From Mactra quadrangularis (taxonomy: Eukaryota; Mollusca; Bivalvia; Venerida; Mactridae), in contig CM046304.1 of NCBI GenBank assembly GCA_025267735.1, positions 28,151,381 to 28,215,380 on the forward strand: a DNA stretch of 64,000 bases. Direction: 5' to 3'. The first letter of the stretch is position 1; each line of letters opens with the position of its first letter. The position numbers and the translations under genes were made by a program. Shown piece by piece: positions 51,001 to 59,150 of this stretch. The notes below the pieces were generated by a model, which made no database searches, had not been told where the DNA came from, and saw only the letters and a program-made list of their open reading frames with translations.

Positions 51001-53331
51001 AACAATTAATAATATACAATAGTCAATTATACAAGTATCAAAAGAAGGTGGCGCAACCCACATAGACATAAAGTATTTTTCAAAGTAATATACATGTACA
51101 TTTGTATTATCAAATGATACACACACTTGCTGGGGATAATGAGTTTAGTTTCGTCTTTTAATTTCATTAAATATTTGATGATATAATGCTAAGATATATT
51201 TAATATTAAGATGGAATTAAATGTTGTCTGGAAGGTCCAAAACCCCATTCTATTAAATAACCATTGTGATCAACAAGTATTAAGATTATATGGACTACTT
51301 TAAGAAATTTATTTACTCTCATATGAAGATCTATTATCAAACTTACGCCACTTTACAATAAGAAATTGTATCTTGTTGCTTACATATCAATTTAAAAATC
51401 TAGTACAAGTAGTACAATTAATGAGCTGTCAATATTCTTTACGTTGATCAGAAGAAATTGTATAGTGAGTAAAATAAATTCAATGTTGTAATTATGACAC
51501 ATTTTATATTCAAATAGAATGGTGTTGTAAGTTTGTGCACGAGTGAATTAAACCGGTTTATCATAAAAATGGTATTTTGTCTAAGGGCATTTTGAGGGCA
51601 CTAGCTGTATGTACCCTGAAACTGAAAGTTTGGTTGGTTCTACGTACGTTGTTTTGTATGCGCATCTGGTTCTTATATTGTAATTATTATTGTAGTAGTT
51701 CTTTTAATGATAATTTTCACATTTCTATATAATAAATACCAAAACCTAATTATTTTCCGTCTCTTTCAGACCCAAACCATATGTCAGAAGTGGTAGTCTC
51801 GGGACGTACACGTGGACCTAGAGTATATATGGTAAGTTAGTTTACAGGTACCCGTATTATCAAGAGTATTACGACTGATTTTAGTCGTAAATCATTCTAT
51901 ATTGTATTGTTAAATATTATCGTAAGATTTTTGATAATATACTGCTCTGAATACTTGATACGCTTCCGTGTATTAATGTGTTTTCGTTATTAAAAACAAT
52001 GAAATAGAAATATTAAGCTCACTGTGGTTTGCCAATGAATATACCACAGTTAATGAGTTCAGATGAGTAGGTATAAGTGGTCTATGGTCACATGTTCTAC
52101 AACAACATCAAATAAGATAAACAAATATATGATTCCGCTGATTTCTCTTCCAGATAAATAATTACCTGACATCCAATAAAGCACAATTTTCCTTAAAGTT
52201 TGAATTTTGTTTGTTTACTCTGAGTTTTCTGCACAAGAATTGAGTCAAGAGGTAACCTATGTCATGTACAAAAATATTTGAGATGAGGCTTCATGGTAAA
52301 CAATTGCAACTCACAGTCTTAAGACTGTATTTTGACAAAAGAAAAGTAATAGTTATTTATGCAAGTTACATATTATGTGATATTGTTTATTTACCATCTG
52401 AATATCACGTGACTATACAACCTACTTGTATTTATCAATAGAAATAAGTCATTATAAAGCGTGGAGTCTAATTTCTGGAGACAAATTCATTTGTAGTTAT
52501 AGATCTATATTTTATTCCGTATAATTTATGAATTAAAACAGTTTAATCAAAGTTGATCAACTGTTTTTATTACGGCAATATGACATTTGTCTATAACAGG
52601 TTTTGTTAGACATATGTCACTTTGCCAGGACACTCGTCTATAGTATATTTAGAAGAAACTATGAAATGATAAATACATTATATTTTTATGTATAATGTTC
52701 AAAGGGAGATAACTGCAAAACTAATTCTGCCACTCTTTTATATTTAAATAAACTTCTGTCTATGTATATCACTTAAAGTCGAGTTTTATTTTGCAAAAAA
52801 TCATGGAAACACTCACTGGCACCAGATTCCATATCTTACACTACCTCATATACCTTATTATTATATAATTTAAATGAAATAATAGTTTTAACTCGTACGC
52901 GGGAACGTATACTGGACCGATTTTTAATTGTGTTTGTTGACAAAATAATATATGTGTGCGTATTTAACGAGTGTGATGACTCTGGTGCCAGTGGAAACAC
53001 TGTGTGTCATTCAAATTTTGAAAATAAAACAATTATACGGTCAAGTTTTATTAACTGTGGGTCAATTATTACAGCTGTGTTGAACCTCATTTTTCACAAA
53101 AAAGTGTTTATATATAACATAGAATGAAAACAAACTATTTTCATAACGTGTGCTACACCACTTTTATTTCATTTTTTTGCTTAAGAAAACTGGTTCTATG
53201 GTTTGTACTACAACAAACTGTATTTTATTTCTTATATATATATATATTTGTATGTATTTCAGGGTCCAATGGATTCTTTGGCGTCAGATGTTCGTCGCCC
53301 TTCGAACTTTTGCATCTCGTATAGAATTTAG
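41453..53331 (+). CDS. Microexon gene or alternative HARBI1-like tail (in-frame short exons)
   Basis: Five short plus-strand exons with strong GT-AG sites read in one frame: 45518-45541 (24 nt), 47971-48021 (51), 50318-50338 (21), 51770-51831 (62) and 53263-53331 (to a TAG). The first three are phase 1-1 and divisible by three, so each can be skipped without a frameshift. Exons 45518 and 50318 are related (PPIQETG and PPIPET). Two phase-compatible starts exist. One is a separate first exon at 41453-41468 (ATG, MAIPF, donor G|GTAAAG), giving 80 aa. The other is HARBI1-like exon 3 ending at 38090, giving a ~75-residue extension. The product is Pro/Arg-rich and probably disordered, with no domain recognised. 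Introns hold a mariner fossil, several MITEs and other repeats. The exon chain is well supported by phase; the identity of the first exon is not. Confidence 0.6.
41747..41955. mobile_element. Foldback MITE (~210 bp, long inverted arms)
   Basis: 'ggggtatctaatta' on the left and 'tttagttacccc' on the right, with arms of about 90 bp matching in inverted orientation: 'ccataaattccaaataattt' against 'aaattattttggaatttatg', and 'ttaagtggtgcatcaagt' against 'acttgacgtatcacttaa'. The centre is 'aaaaaaatatattttttt'. Non-coding. Confidence 0.7.
42925..44655. mobile_element. Composite repeat with inverted tips and tandem core (~1.7 kb)
   Basis: The left tip 'tatacgcccgttttgaaaaa' and the right tip 'cacgggcgtataatg' share an 11-bp inverted TATACGCCCGT. 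A (GTCC)n run follows at ~42968-43004. Then come three units with 'ttgtgtggacaactcct' (43012, 43170, 43325), and then about seven units of ~150 bp with 'aggttcaccaaattttatgt' and 'ggcccctgggtcaaa'. The right end is 'ccgcccagcggagctcttgt'. Apparent ORFs (60-73 aa) are repeat artefacts. This type of repeat is frequent in bivalve genomes; the family name is not assigned. Confidence 0.65.
45653..46651 (+). pseudogene. Decayed mariner-like element with TIRs and TA duplication
   Basis: Ends CAGGGTGTCCCAAAAGTAAT and the inverted AGGACACCCTG are flanked by TA on both sides (45651-45652, 46652-46653). The plus strand retains scattered transposase remnants in broken frames: a HTH-like GRPRTSRSDENL block near 46010, ETGIPKTFVHTI near 46115 and a later DLKLFSYKIQ block near 46155. 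Multiple stops and deletions show it is inactive. It lies in the intron between microexons 45541 and 47971. Length ~1 kb, against ~1.3 kb for intact mariners. Confidence 0.75.
46654..47970. other. Intron sequence, nothing recognised
   Basis: AT-rich, with short ORFs up to 81 codons that lack splice or homology support. Confidence 0.35.
48475..48610 (-). repeat. Dispersed repeat, inverted partner of 53800-53920
   Basis: Contains 'ggcgttgtacaaaaa', 'acatgtaagtaaaaaccctc' and 'acaataacacaaaacaaaat'. The reverse complement of this stretch matches 53800-53920 with only scattered differences. The partner lies just upstream (in LINE orientation) of a LINE remnant, so this may be a fragment of the same LINE family. 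Confidence 0.6.
48711..48873 (+). repeat. Two short tandem duplications
   Basis: 'tgtcctgaacagtataacat' recurs 41 bp on (48711, 48752). 'ccccaaaggtgtcgaaacat' recurs 45 bp on (48796, 48841), and each copy has an internal inverted pair AAAGGTG/CACCTTT. Confidence 0.75.
49309..49551. mobile_element. MITE copy C, near full length
   Basis: Left end 'gtccgtttattctcaaatgt' with 'gaataatttcactgtgac'; right end 'tcactgtgaaattattcatg' and 'cagaaaaaaaaacgaac'. The interior matches copies B and E, including 'ttgactaaaacatatcatac'. Confidence 0.75.
50074..50190. mobile_element. MITE copy D, internally deleted
   Basis: 'ttttttctcaactgttaaag' with 'gaataatttcattgtgattg' on the left; 'gagaaattattcatgttttg' and 'actgtcgagaaaaaaaagag' on the right. 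About 115 bp, keeping mainly the inverted ends. Confidence 0.7.
50374..50600. mobile_element. MITE copy E, near full length
   Basis: Left end 'tttttttctcaactgtcaaa' with 'gaacaatttcacggtgactg'; right end 'cattcaccgtaaaattattc' then 'atgttttgac'. It lies 36 bp downstream of microexon 50318-50338 and supplies the sequence just after its donor. Confidence 0.7.
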
Positions 53332-53790
53332 TAAACGACTTTTCTTATTCGAATTTTTGGTACCAATAAATAAGAAAAAACACTCAGTGACAGAAGCTTT
53401 AGTACAGTTGTCCCTATGCCCAGAATTACATAATTGACAAACTCTGTCAGCTCGCTCAACTCTATTCCGTTTATACTTTTTTGTTTCTATATACAGACAA
53501 CGTGTTGAAGTTCTAAATTTTGTAATCACACTACGATCAGTTTTATTTAGTTTATTGAGATAAAGTTCATATTCAAAGTCATATTTTAAATATTTATATA
53601 CTGTTAATATAGAGCTAGTGTCAATCACACTCCTCCATGTTTGTAGATAACATTCAATTTAACGTTCTTTGAATAAATTAAGCTATTGTTTACTACTTTG
53701 GTTGTACCAAATGTATGATAGACCATATGTATCTAATAATTTTTTAACACTTTTTATACACTTATACATTATATAACATCATGTGTGATA
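53284..53790 (-). pseudogene. Decayed C-terminal LINE fragment
   Basis: One minus-strand frame, interrupted by a few stops upstream of 53630, reads through LLDTYGLSYIWYNQ, IECYLQTWRSVIDTSS, then ITKFRTSTRCLYIETKKYK and VCQLCN. This is the layout of the C-terminal region of a group of invertebrate LINE ORF2 proteins (FR-S-H-x-L-x-IE, then a C-x2-C motif). The RT domain is absent. The fragment overlaps, in antisense, the last exon of the plus-strand microexon gene (53263-53331). Confidence 0.65.
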
Positions 53791-53799
53791 AATTTGTAT

Positions 53800-53925
53800 T
53801 TTGTTTTGTGTTATTGTATATTCATTATGTGTTTATGGTGGAGGGTTTTTACTTACATGTATTTATTTTTTATAATATATCTTTTTGTACAACGCCAATG
53901 AATATGTAATATAAAATTAGGCATT
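53800..53925 (+). repeat. Dispersed repeat, inverted partner of 48475-48610
   Basis: 'tgttttgtgttattgtatat' to 'ttgtacaacgccaatgaata' matches the reverse complement of 48475-48610. It adjoins the LINE remnant. Confidence 0.6.
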
Positions 53926-54739
53926 AAATCAAATGAAAAAGTTTGAAGTTAAATCATTCAAATTAAAAACTGTGCGTGAATTCAGTAAAACACCTGCACT
54001 ATTCTTAGTAGCAAGTATAAGTAATTGTCTACATTGATCAATACAGTTTAACATGACATAGTAGAAGAACCATGAAAATCCCAAATTATCTAATTAAGTA
54101 CTCCACAGTCTTAACCTTTTGCAATGTAGTTCATGACAGTGACAAATCCTCTGAACTATAATATTATCTCTGAGTAATTTACATTTACCACATTTTTTGT
54201 GTATTGGCAAGATATAGATAATGCCAAGCTATGAATGATGAGACAAATAAATTTTCTTAAAACTAAAGATATCAACATCTCGGACGATCTTCCATAAAGG
54301 ACTAAAACCATAATTCCCTATCAGTTGTTTATAAATGATGGTCCATTAAACTTCAATTAAAACTCAAGAAAAATAGACATTTGCTCATGAATTGAGGATT
54401 TATGTAATAATAGTTATGGTGTAACATGGTCATCGATTCTAAAGTCTATTATCAAATTTATTTATCTTATGAAATCCAAGACAAAATAATGACATCATGA
54501 ATATTGCCAAAATAAATTTATAAAAGAAGCTTATGTGATTAATTTTATGATTATAAACTAAACTGTTATCTTGGATATTTCTTCTGTGATTAATTTTGTG
54601 ATATAGTATTACATCTATCTGGTGCTTCTTATTTAATATACATCTTATATCAATGTTTCAATTATCTGCTTTGTCTTTGATAAATCTTATTATGTTTTAA
54701 TTCTATGCAATAGTCTTCACTATTTTGATAATGCCTCTC
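53926..54739. other. Intergenic, nothing recognised
   Basis: AT-rich sequence with no ORF, repeat boundary or exon that I can support. Confidence 0.35.
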
Positions 54740-54915
54740 TTTGTCACGCCACCAACACATAGGGACCACAATGGAAATAAGGGCTTGCCTTTTTGTGTTA
54801 TCCCTGGTGTTTGTGTGCAATACATAGTTACAACATCATAATGTCTGTGATATTTGTGTATGTATGTTTTTATTGTATGTACACTATGCCAAATAAATAT
54901 TATTGTTATTATTAT
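54740..54915 (+). repeat. Probable LINE 3' tail
   Basis: 'ggaccacaatggaaataagg' and 'gcctttttgtgttatccctg', then 'atgccaaataaatattattg' and a short (TTA)n run. This order is typical of the 3' UTR of invertebrate LINEs ending in a microsatellite. No coding part adjoins it. Confidence 0.4.
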
Positions 54916-55084
54916 TCTCTATCCATCAGGAATCGTTGTATTTACATTTAATTACTGTTAATAATAAAAACTTTGTATTGTTTTGTTACAGTATTGGCTA
55001 ACGATAATGACGGACATAACGTAATTGCCACAATTTGTAAATATTGTTTTATATCATTTTATTTTTATGGTCGCGTTATTATCT

Positions 55085-55155
55085 TGTCTTCCAATGTGAA
55101 TTACACCGGTCTTCCAATGTGAATTATACCTGTCTTCCCATGTGAATTAAAATCA
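55085..55155 (+). repeat. Three tandem ~24-bp units
   Basis: 'gtcttccaatgtgaattaca' starts at 55085, 55109 and 55132. The surrounding 54916-56749 has no other recognisable feature except an imperfect inverted pair 'aatgacggacat' (~54999) / 'atgtccgtcatt' (~55268). Confidence 0.75.
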
Positions 55156-56749
55156 CATCATCAGACAGCCTTCGTTTCACTGATTCCTATAGTACTAAAC
55201 ATCATCGGTTTGTCATATAAAAAGTCCATCATTATGTAAAGAAATGTCTAAAAATCGCGATTTTTCCATGTCCGTCATTAGCGTCCGTTACGTCTATATT
55301 AAATATTGTATTTGTTATATTTAAATGTTGTCTTTGCCATGAGTATTGTAAATGGCCAAAGGCATATGAAAATGCCGTTATATGCAAATTTTAATTATAA
55401 AAATGTTGTATGTAATAATCATTTTGGTTTTAACTCACATTTACATTAAAATTTTAATACAGACTGTGACTATTTCTCTGTAAACAAAATACAAAAAATG
55501 ATTAATTTATACAAGAAGGGCGAACTTTAATACCTGCGATGTCGAAACTTTGCCTTTATTGTAAATTTCAAACTTTGAATTCGAAAAAATTAAGCATTTA
55601 AACAAATAGCAGTTTACGAATTCATTTTTCTGAAATAGGACTAAGTAAATACAAATTTGAAATTAAAAATGGTTGAATCGCAAGTATTGAACGTAGCCAA
55701 CGCTTGTGTAAATTAGATATTGTGATAGAGATTGTGTTTTAGGTTGTTATAATTTCCTTTAAGTGTTTGAAATGTAAAATACATTATCAGATATTTAGTA
55801 ACCTTACTTTAATAGGAGGTCAGCACGGTTCCGATTTACAAACACAATAATTTATTTTTATTACACATTATACATGTATTATATACACTATTTTTTTACT
55901 CTGAACCGTGCTTATCGCCTATGTTTATTTCCATGTAATCAAGTATTCATAGGTAATCAATTCTAATCAAATCATCTCATTTGTAATCTGATCAGAGATG
56001 GTGTTGGGCATTTTATCTAGAGTGTTACATGTAGTGCATCATAAGTTAATATTTCGTTCACATTATCATAATTATTTATGTATGTTACATTTCTGCTATG
56101 TTATACATGAAAAATGGTTAGTCCATATCGGAATTCTGGTTAGATTTAATGACTTTCTAGATGACATCTAAATAGTGGTGTTTTGTTTCTTTTTTAAAAC
56201 CAGCATTTACTTTATTGCTTTGATTTTGATGATTTGATTAGAACTGATACCACAAAACGAAAACTATCAACGCTGAAAAGGCCTTACCAGTGTAACCTGC
56301 GGAGTGATACATGTGACCCTCATTTACTATGCAGTTAATGTCCAGACGATATAAATAGCTCCGTCAATCAACTGACGCGTATTTGTTTCAATGATCATTG
56401 ACAGGTGTGGAAAGGGCGGGGGTCAAATCTCGTTAATACACTAAGCAGTAGTATTTGCCAGTAAAACAGGGTAGAATAAACACTTCGCCCGCATTTTGGC
56501 CCTGCTTGATTTGTACTTGAATCTAATGTGTAATGAGTAATCATTAGTATGGATTTGTTAGGTTTAAATGTGCACGAAAGTCTTTCTGTATTATAATACT
56601 TATATATTTGCTGTAGATCAAAGCCCTCCGAAAGTTGTTAGACAATTTTAATCCTGCTTTTTGGAAAAATAATTCTCATTTACCAGTGCAAATGTGGCAG
56701 GACCTTGTATGTAGGAAATGTTTTAATAATATTTTGTGGTATAATTATT

Positions 56750-56830
56750 GGCCTGATTAGCTCAGTTGGGATTGTGTCTGACTTGCAAGCAGGAGGTCGT
56801 TAGTTTAATCCCCTCATCGGGGACTTAACT
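56750..56830 (+). mobile_element. tRNA-like SINE head
   Basis: 'gattagctcagttggga' fits an A box and 'gttagtttaatccc' a degenerate B box. The segment between reads like a tRNA anticodon arm with TGC, but the stem does not pair well, so it is a tRNA-derived repeat and not a tRNA gene. The body may run to ~56930. Confidence 0.55.
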
Positions 56831-56917
56831 TTTCCCGCTTCTATTTCACAAAATAGGAGGAAAAAGTTAATGAGCAAATTCCAAAGTCATTAAGGCTGAA
56901 ATCGGCCCCGTTAGTAG

Positions 56918-57160
56918 TGTAGGGCGTTAGCGTGGCACCCAAAATTTTTTGAAAAAACCGTTATGGCACCCAAAATTTTTTGAAAAAACCGTTATGGCAC
57001 CCAAAATTTTTTGAAAAAACCGTTATGGCACCGAGATTTTAAAGAAAAAATATTTATGGCACCAAAACGAAAAAACGAATTTTGGGAGAGAAAACGATCA
57101 AAATTTGGGAGAGAGAAGAGGTGCCACGCCAAAAAGTAAAACTTTTTTTGTACCGCCCTG
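56918..57160. repeat. 31-bp tandem repeat between inverted GCGTGGCACC ends
   Basis: 'ggcacccaaaattttttgaa' starts at 56934, 56965 and 56996 (31-bp period), with a diverged fourth unit at 57027. The block is enclosed by 'agtgtagggcg..agcgtggcacc' (56918-56939) and the inverted 'ggtgccacgcc' (57119-57130) with 'cgccctgtg' (~57154). It is either a small foldback element or terminal/subterminal sequence of the DNA-polymerase element that starts at ~57.2 kb. A GT-rich stretch follows. Confidence 0.6.
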
Positions 57161-57217
57161 TGTTTTTGTGTGTGGGTGTGTGAGTGTAAGACTAGATTAT
57201 TTTGACAATTGAGAATT

Positions 57218-57227
57218 CATTCTTCCG
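57218..57227 (-). promoter_or_regulatory. Histone-downstream-element-like motif 1
   Basis: CGGAAGAATG on the minus strand, 12 nt after stem-loop 1. Purine-rich, and placed where metazoan histone pre-mRNAs pair with U7 snRNA. The same CGRAAGAAT-like motif follows the other two stem-loops. Confidence 0.5.
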
Positions 57228-57239
57228 AAAAAGATGGGT

Positions 57240-57255
57240 GGCCCTGAAAAGGGCC
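57240..57255 (-). terminator. Histone-type 3' stem-loop 1
   Basis: The minus strand reads CAAC-GGCCCT-TTTC-AGGGCC-ACCCA. It has a 6-bp stem, a TTTC loop and canonical flanks, and lies 24 nt after the stop of the Gln-rich gene. In animals this structure is bound by SLBP and directs cleavage without polyadenylation of replication-dependent histone mRNAs. Confidence 0.8.
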
Positions 57256-57279
57256 GTTGGTTGTATAAATCCGTCTGCT

Positions 57280-57741
57280 TTAATGTTTTCGTTTCACATC
57301 ATCTTTCTTTTTCTTCAGTGCAGGTTCCTCCGGCATTTTCTTACTGTGCTTGCCTTGTCCATGTTGTTCATGACGGCTCTCCGTTGAAAAGCGTACAGGT
57401 ATTTTCAATTCTTGAGGTATGAATTGTACAGCACAGCTCTGTCTCTTCTCGATCATTTCACGTACATCTTTCAGCGGGTACAGCAGCGTTTTAATTTCTC
57501 TCAGTTCTTTCAAAATGGCAAGCGAAATTTGACGATCTTGACTGAAACTGCACCCACCTGATTGTTGTTGAGTTGTTGGTTGAATCACGGATTGTTGAGT
57601 TGGTTGAATTATTTGTTGTTGAGTTGATTGTGGTTGCATCATTTGTTGTTGAGGTTGTTGATAGACAGGCTGATACATGGTAGTATAGTCCATCAACTCT
57701 GCAGTCTGCATAACTTCTCTTAATAAATCTTGATCCGACAT
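57280..57741 (-). CDS. Gln-rich small protein, 153 aa
   Basis: ATG at 57741, stop at 57280, single exon. Residues ~1-20 are acidic (MSDQDLLREVMQTAELMDY). Residues ~25-75 are a Gln/Pro-rich low-complexity stretch with repeated QQQ and IQPTQQ. Residues ~80-105 form a likely helix (ISLAILKELREIKTLLYPL). The C-terminus is strongly basic (LKKKKDDVKRKH), a plausible nuclear localisation or nucleic-acid-binding tail. No enzyme motif is recognised. A TATA-like TATTTATA lies at 57793-57786 with an initiator-like TTCATT ~30 nt downstream. The gene ends in histone-type stem-loop 1 and not in a poly(A) signal. It is divergent from nothing within the window and is probably the leftmost gene of the element. 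Function unknown; a structural or DNA-binding role is only a guess. Confidence 0.7.
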   Translation of the reverse strand: MSDQDLLREVMQTAELMDYTTMYQPVYQQPQQQMMQPQSTQQQIIQPTQQSVIQPTTQQQSGGCSFSQDRQISLAILKELREIKTLLYPLKDVREMIEKRQSCAVQFIPQELKIPVRFSTESRHEQHGQGKHSKKMPEEPALKKKKDDVKRKH

Positions 57742-57762
57742 CGTTGCTGGTTAAACAAGAAA

Positions 57763-57794
57763 TGAACGTTCTCGAAGCGCGGTGCTATAAATAG
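57763..57794 (-). promoter_or_regulatory. TATA/Inr promoter of the Gln-rich gene
   Basis: The minus strand has CTATTTATAG at 57794-57785 and 'gttcattt' with a TCA at 57765-57763, a TATA-to-start distance of about 30 nt. The predicted 5' UTR is about 22 nt. Confidence 0.55.
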
Positions 57795-58265
57795 CGCACT
57801 TCCAAGAATTTTAAGTCTGATGACGTCACGTCATCCATATGGCATGTTTAATATTTATGAATTTACGCTCAGTTGTGTTTCTTTTAAAATTTAAAATAGC
57901 TGTTATTTAAAAACGGTTTATGTAAGACTTTTTTCAATGATTGATCCTTATTCTGTCAGTAACATAGATTAATATCATGTCAGTTTCGGAGCGATTCTAT
58001 TTCTAGATTTTATTCAATGAACGATTTTAGGCGATTTTCAACCTGTGTTTCTTTCCATACTTCAATTAAAAACGCATTTATTGATTATAATATAGGCAGG
58101 AATACGTGCATAAGTGGTAATAATAACGTTATAGATACATACAAATTAAAATAATTGTTATACATCTATCATACTAGATTTTTTTAAACAAAATAGGGGT
58201 TAGATCTAAAAACACGGATTAAGTCGAAAATGTACTGAGTGATCAATTGTGACATGTTGAAAATA
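57795..58265. other. Gap inside the element, no gene seen
   Basis: About 470 bp of AT-rich sequence between the Gln-rich gene promoter and the 3' end of the next minus-strand gene. No ORF above ~30 codons and no motif that I can support. Confidence 0.4.
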
Positions 58266-58275
58266 GATTCTTTCG
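58266..58275 (-). promoter_or_regulatory. Histone-downstream-element-like motif 2
   Basis: CGAAAGAATC on the minus strand, 13 nt after stem-loop 2. Confidence 0.5.
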
Positions 58276-58288
58276 AAATGAAATGGTT

Positions 58289-58304
58289 GGCCCTGAGAAG
58301 GGCC
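58289..58304 (-). terminator. Histone-type 3' stem-loop 2
   Basis: The minus strand reads ACAAC-GGCCCT-TCTC-AGGGCC-AACCA, 17 nt after the stop of the Pro/Cys-rich gene. The TCTC loop fits the UYUM histone loop consensus, and the stem is identical to the other two. Confidence 0.8.
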
Positions 58305-58321
58305 GTTGTTTTTGGTTGCAT

Positions 58322-58609
58322 TTAACGGCAACCACACTTCCCCATGCACACCACGCACCATTTAGCCCAAGCCTTCTTGGTGGTACCTGTGGCTAAAGAG
58401 AACGTCTCTGTTTTGCCTCCACTCCAATTGTTCATGAGATCTAATTCGTGATCCCATTCACGTTTTGGAGCCATACAGGGTACCTCCATCAGCTCCTTAT
58501 GCCAGTCCTCTGGCGGCGGAGGTGGTAATGTAACATTATCACCCCAGTCTTCCACTTCTGGAGGTGGCAATCTTTTTCTAATCTCGGCGAAAGTAATTTT
58601 CTGAGACAT
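58322..58609 (-). CDS. Pro-rich, Cys-tailed small protein, 95 aa
   Basis: ATG at 58609, stop at 58322, no intron. Two related proline-rich blocks lie at residues ~14-23 (LPPPEVEDWG) and ~28-38 (LPPPPPEDWHKE), each ending in ED-W, which suggests an internal duplication. The C-terminus is a tryptophan/cysteine patch (WAKWCVVCMGKCGCR) with four Cys in ten residues, possibly metal-binding, disulfide-linked or acylated. No signal peptide, no membrane segment and no recognised family. The promoter has TATATAAG (58651-58644) and an initiator ~32 nt on. It is divergent to the myristoylated-protein gene at 58796 and ends in histone-type stem-loop 2. Function unknown. An accessory virion or host-interaction protein would fit the context, but this is inference. 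Confidence 0.7.
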   Translation of the reverse strand: MSQKITFAEIRKRLPPPEVEDWGDNVTLPPPPPEDWHKELMEVPCMAPKREWDHELDLMNNWSGGKTETFSLATGTTKKAWAKWCVVCMGKCGCR

Positions 58610-58618
58610 GTTGAGATA

Positions 58619-58776
58619 TGAATAGGTGCAGCGATTCCAACGACTTATATACTCTGGATTGACCTACAGGAATAGGATTGACCTACATCCTGAAAGTCTG
58701 TGATTGGTTCTTCAAGTACGAGTTTTGATTGGTTCTTAGTTTTTGTTCTCTTGTATTGTGTGGTGTCCCAGTTCAT
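58619..58776. promoter_or_regulatory. Divergent promoter with TATA, Inr and two inverted CCAAT boxes
   Basis: For the minus gene: TATATAAG at 58651-58644 and TTCATA around 58619. For the plus gene: an initiator-like TTCATTT at 58773 with no strong TATA. Between them GATTGGTTCTT occurs twice (58703 and 58728), i.e. CCAAT boxes on the minus strand. A direct repeat 'ggattgacctaca' also occurs at ~58656 and 58677. Confidence 0.5.
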
Positions 58777-58795
58777 TTGTGCTTGAGCATTCAAG

Positions 58796-59107
58796 ATGGG
58801 CAACTGCTTAAAACCTTCTCTGTGTGATGATACACCCTCTTACATCAAAATGGGTAACCTGTACCCTGATTTGTCAGAGTTTCAGACTGATAAATCCAAC
58901 ATCAAGATGGGTAATTTGTACCCAGATTTGTCAGAGTTCCAGTCAGATGAGTGTAACATCAAAATGGGTAATTTGTACCCAGATTTATCTGAGTATTATG
59001 ATGATGAGCTGTACAAAAACTACTGGTACTACATCTACTTGGCAGAATGTCAATCGAAGGACCCAGTCCTAAGATGGAAGGCCTTCATTACTGCTGCTAA
59101 AATCTAA
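58796..59107 (+). CDS. Probable N-myristoylated protein with three YPDL late-domain-like motifs, 103 aa
   Basis: ATG at 58796, stop at 59105-59107, no intron. The N-terminus MGNCLKPS fits an N-myristoylation site (Gly2) with an adjacent palmitoylatable Cys4, predicting membrane attachment. Residues 18-74 are three 19-residue repeats, each starting I/K-KMGNLYPDLSE, with YPDL at 23-26, 42-45 and 61-64. The DNA shows the same 57-bp period. YPxL/YPDL motifs are known retroviral late domains that recruit ALIX/ESCRT for budding. The C-terminal ~30 residues (YKNYWYYIYLAECQSKDPVL, then a basic helix) are unrecognised. Together these features suggest a matrix- or budding-type protein of an enveloped particle; this is inferred from short motifs only. 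It is divergent from the 58322-58609 gene, convergent with the zinc-knuckle gene, and ends in histone-type stem-loop 3. Confidence 0.75.
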   Translation: MGNCLKPSLCDDTPSYIKMGNLYPDLSEFQTDKSNIKMGNLYPDLSEFQSDECNIKMGNLYPDLSEYYDDELYKNYWYYIYLAECQSKDPVLRWKAFITAAKI

Positions 59108-59121
59108 TAACTAAAACCAAT

Positions 59122-59137
59122 GGCCCTTTTCAGGGCC
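59122..59137 (+). terminator. Histone-type 3' stem-loop 3
   Basis: AACCAAT-GGCCCT-TTTC-AGGGCC-ACACCA, 14 nt after the stop of the 103-aa gene. Stem and loop are identical to stem-loop 1. Confidence 0.8.
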
Positions 59138-59150
59138 ACACCATTTACTT

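Noticed and set aside
53150..53437. Plus-strand ORF of 95 aa
   Set aside because: Overlaps the true exon 53263-53331 in another frame and the antisense LINE remnant. No support.
56750..56825. tRNA-Ala gene (TGC anticodon)
   Set aside because: A- and B-box-like motifs are present, but the anticodon stem is mispaired and the B box is degenerate. A SINE head fits better.
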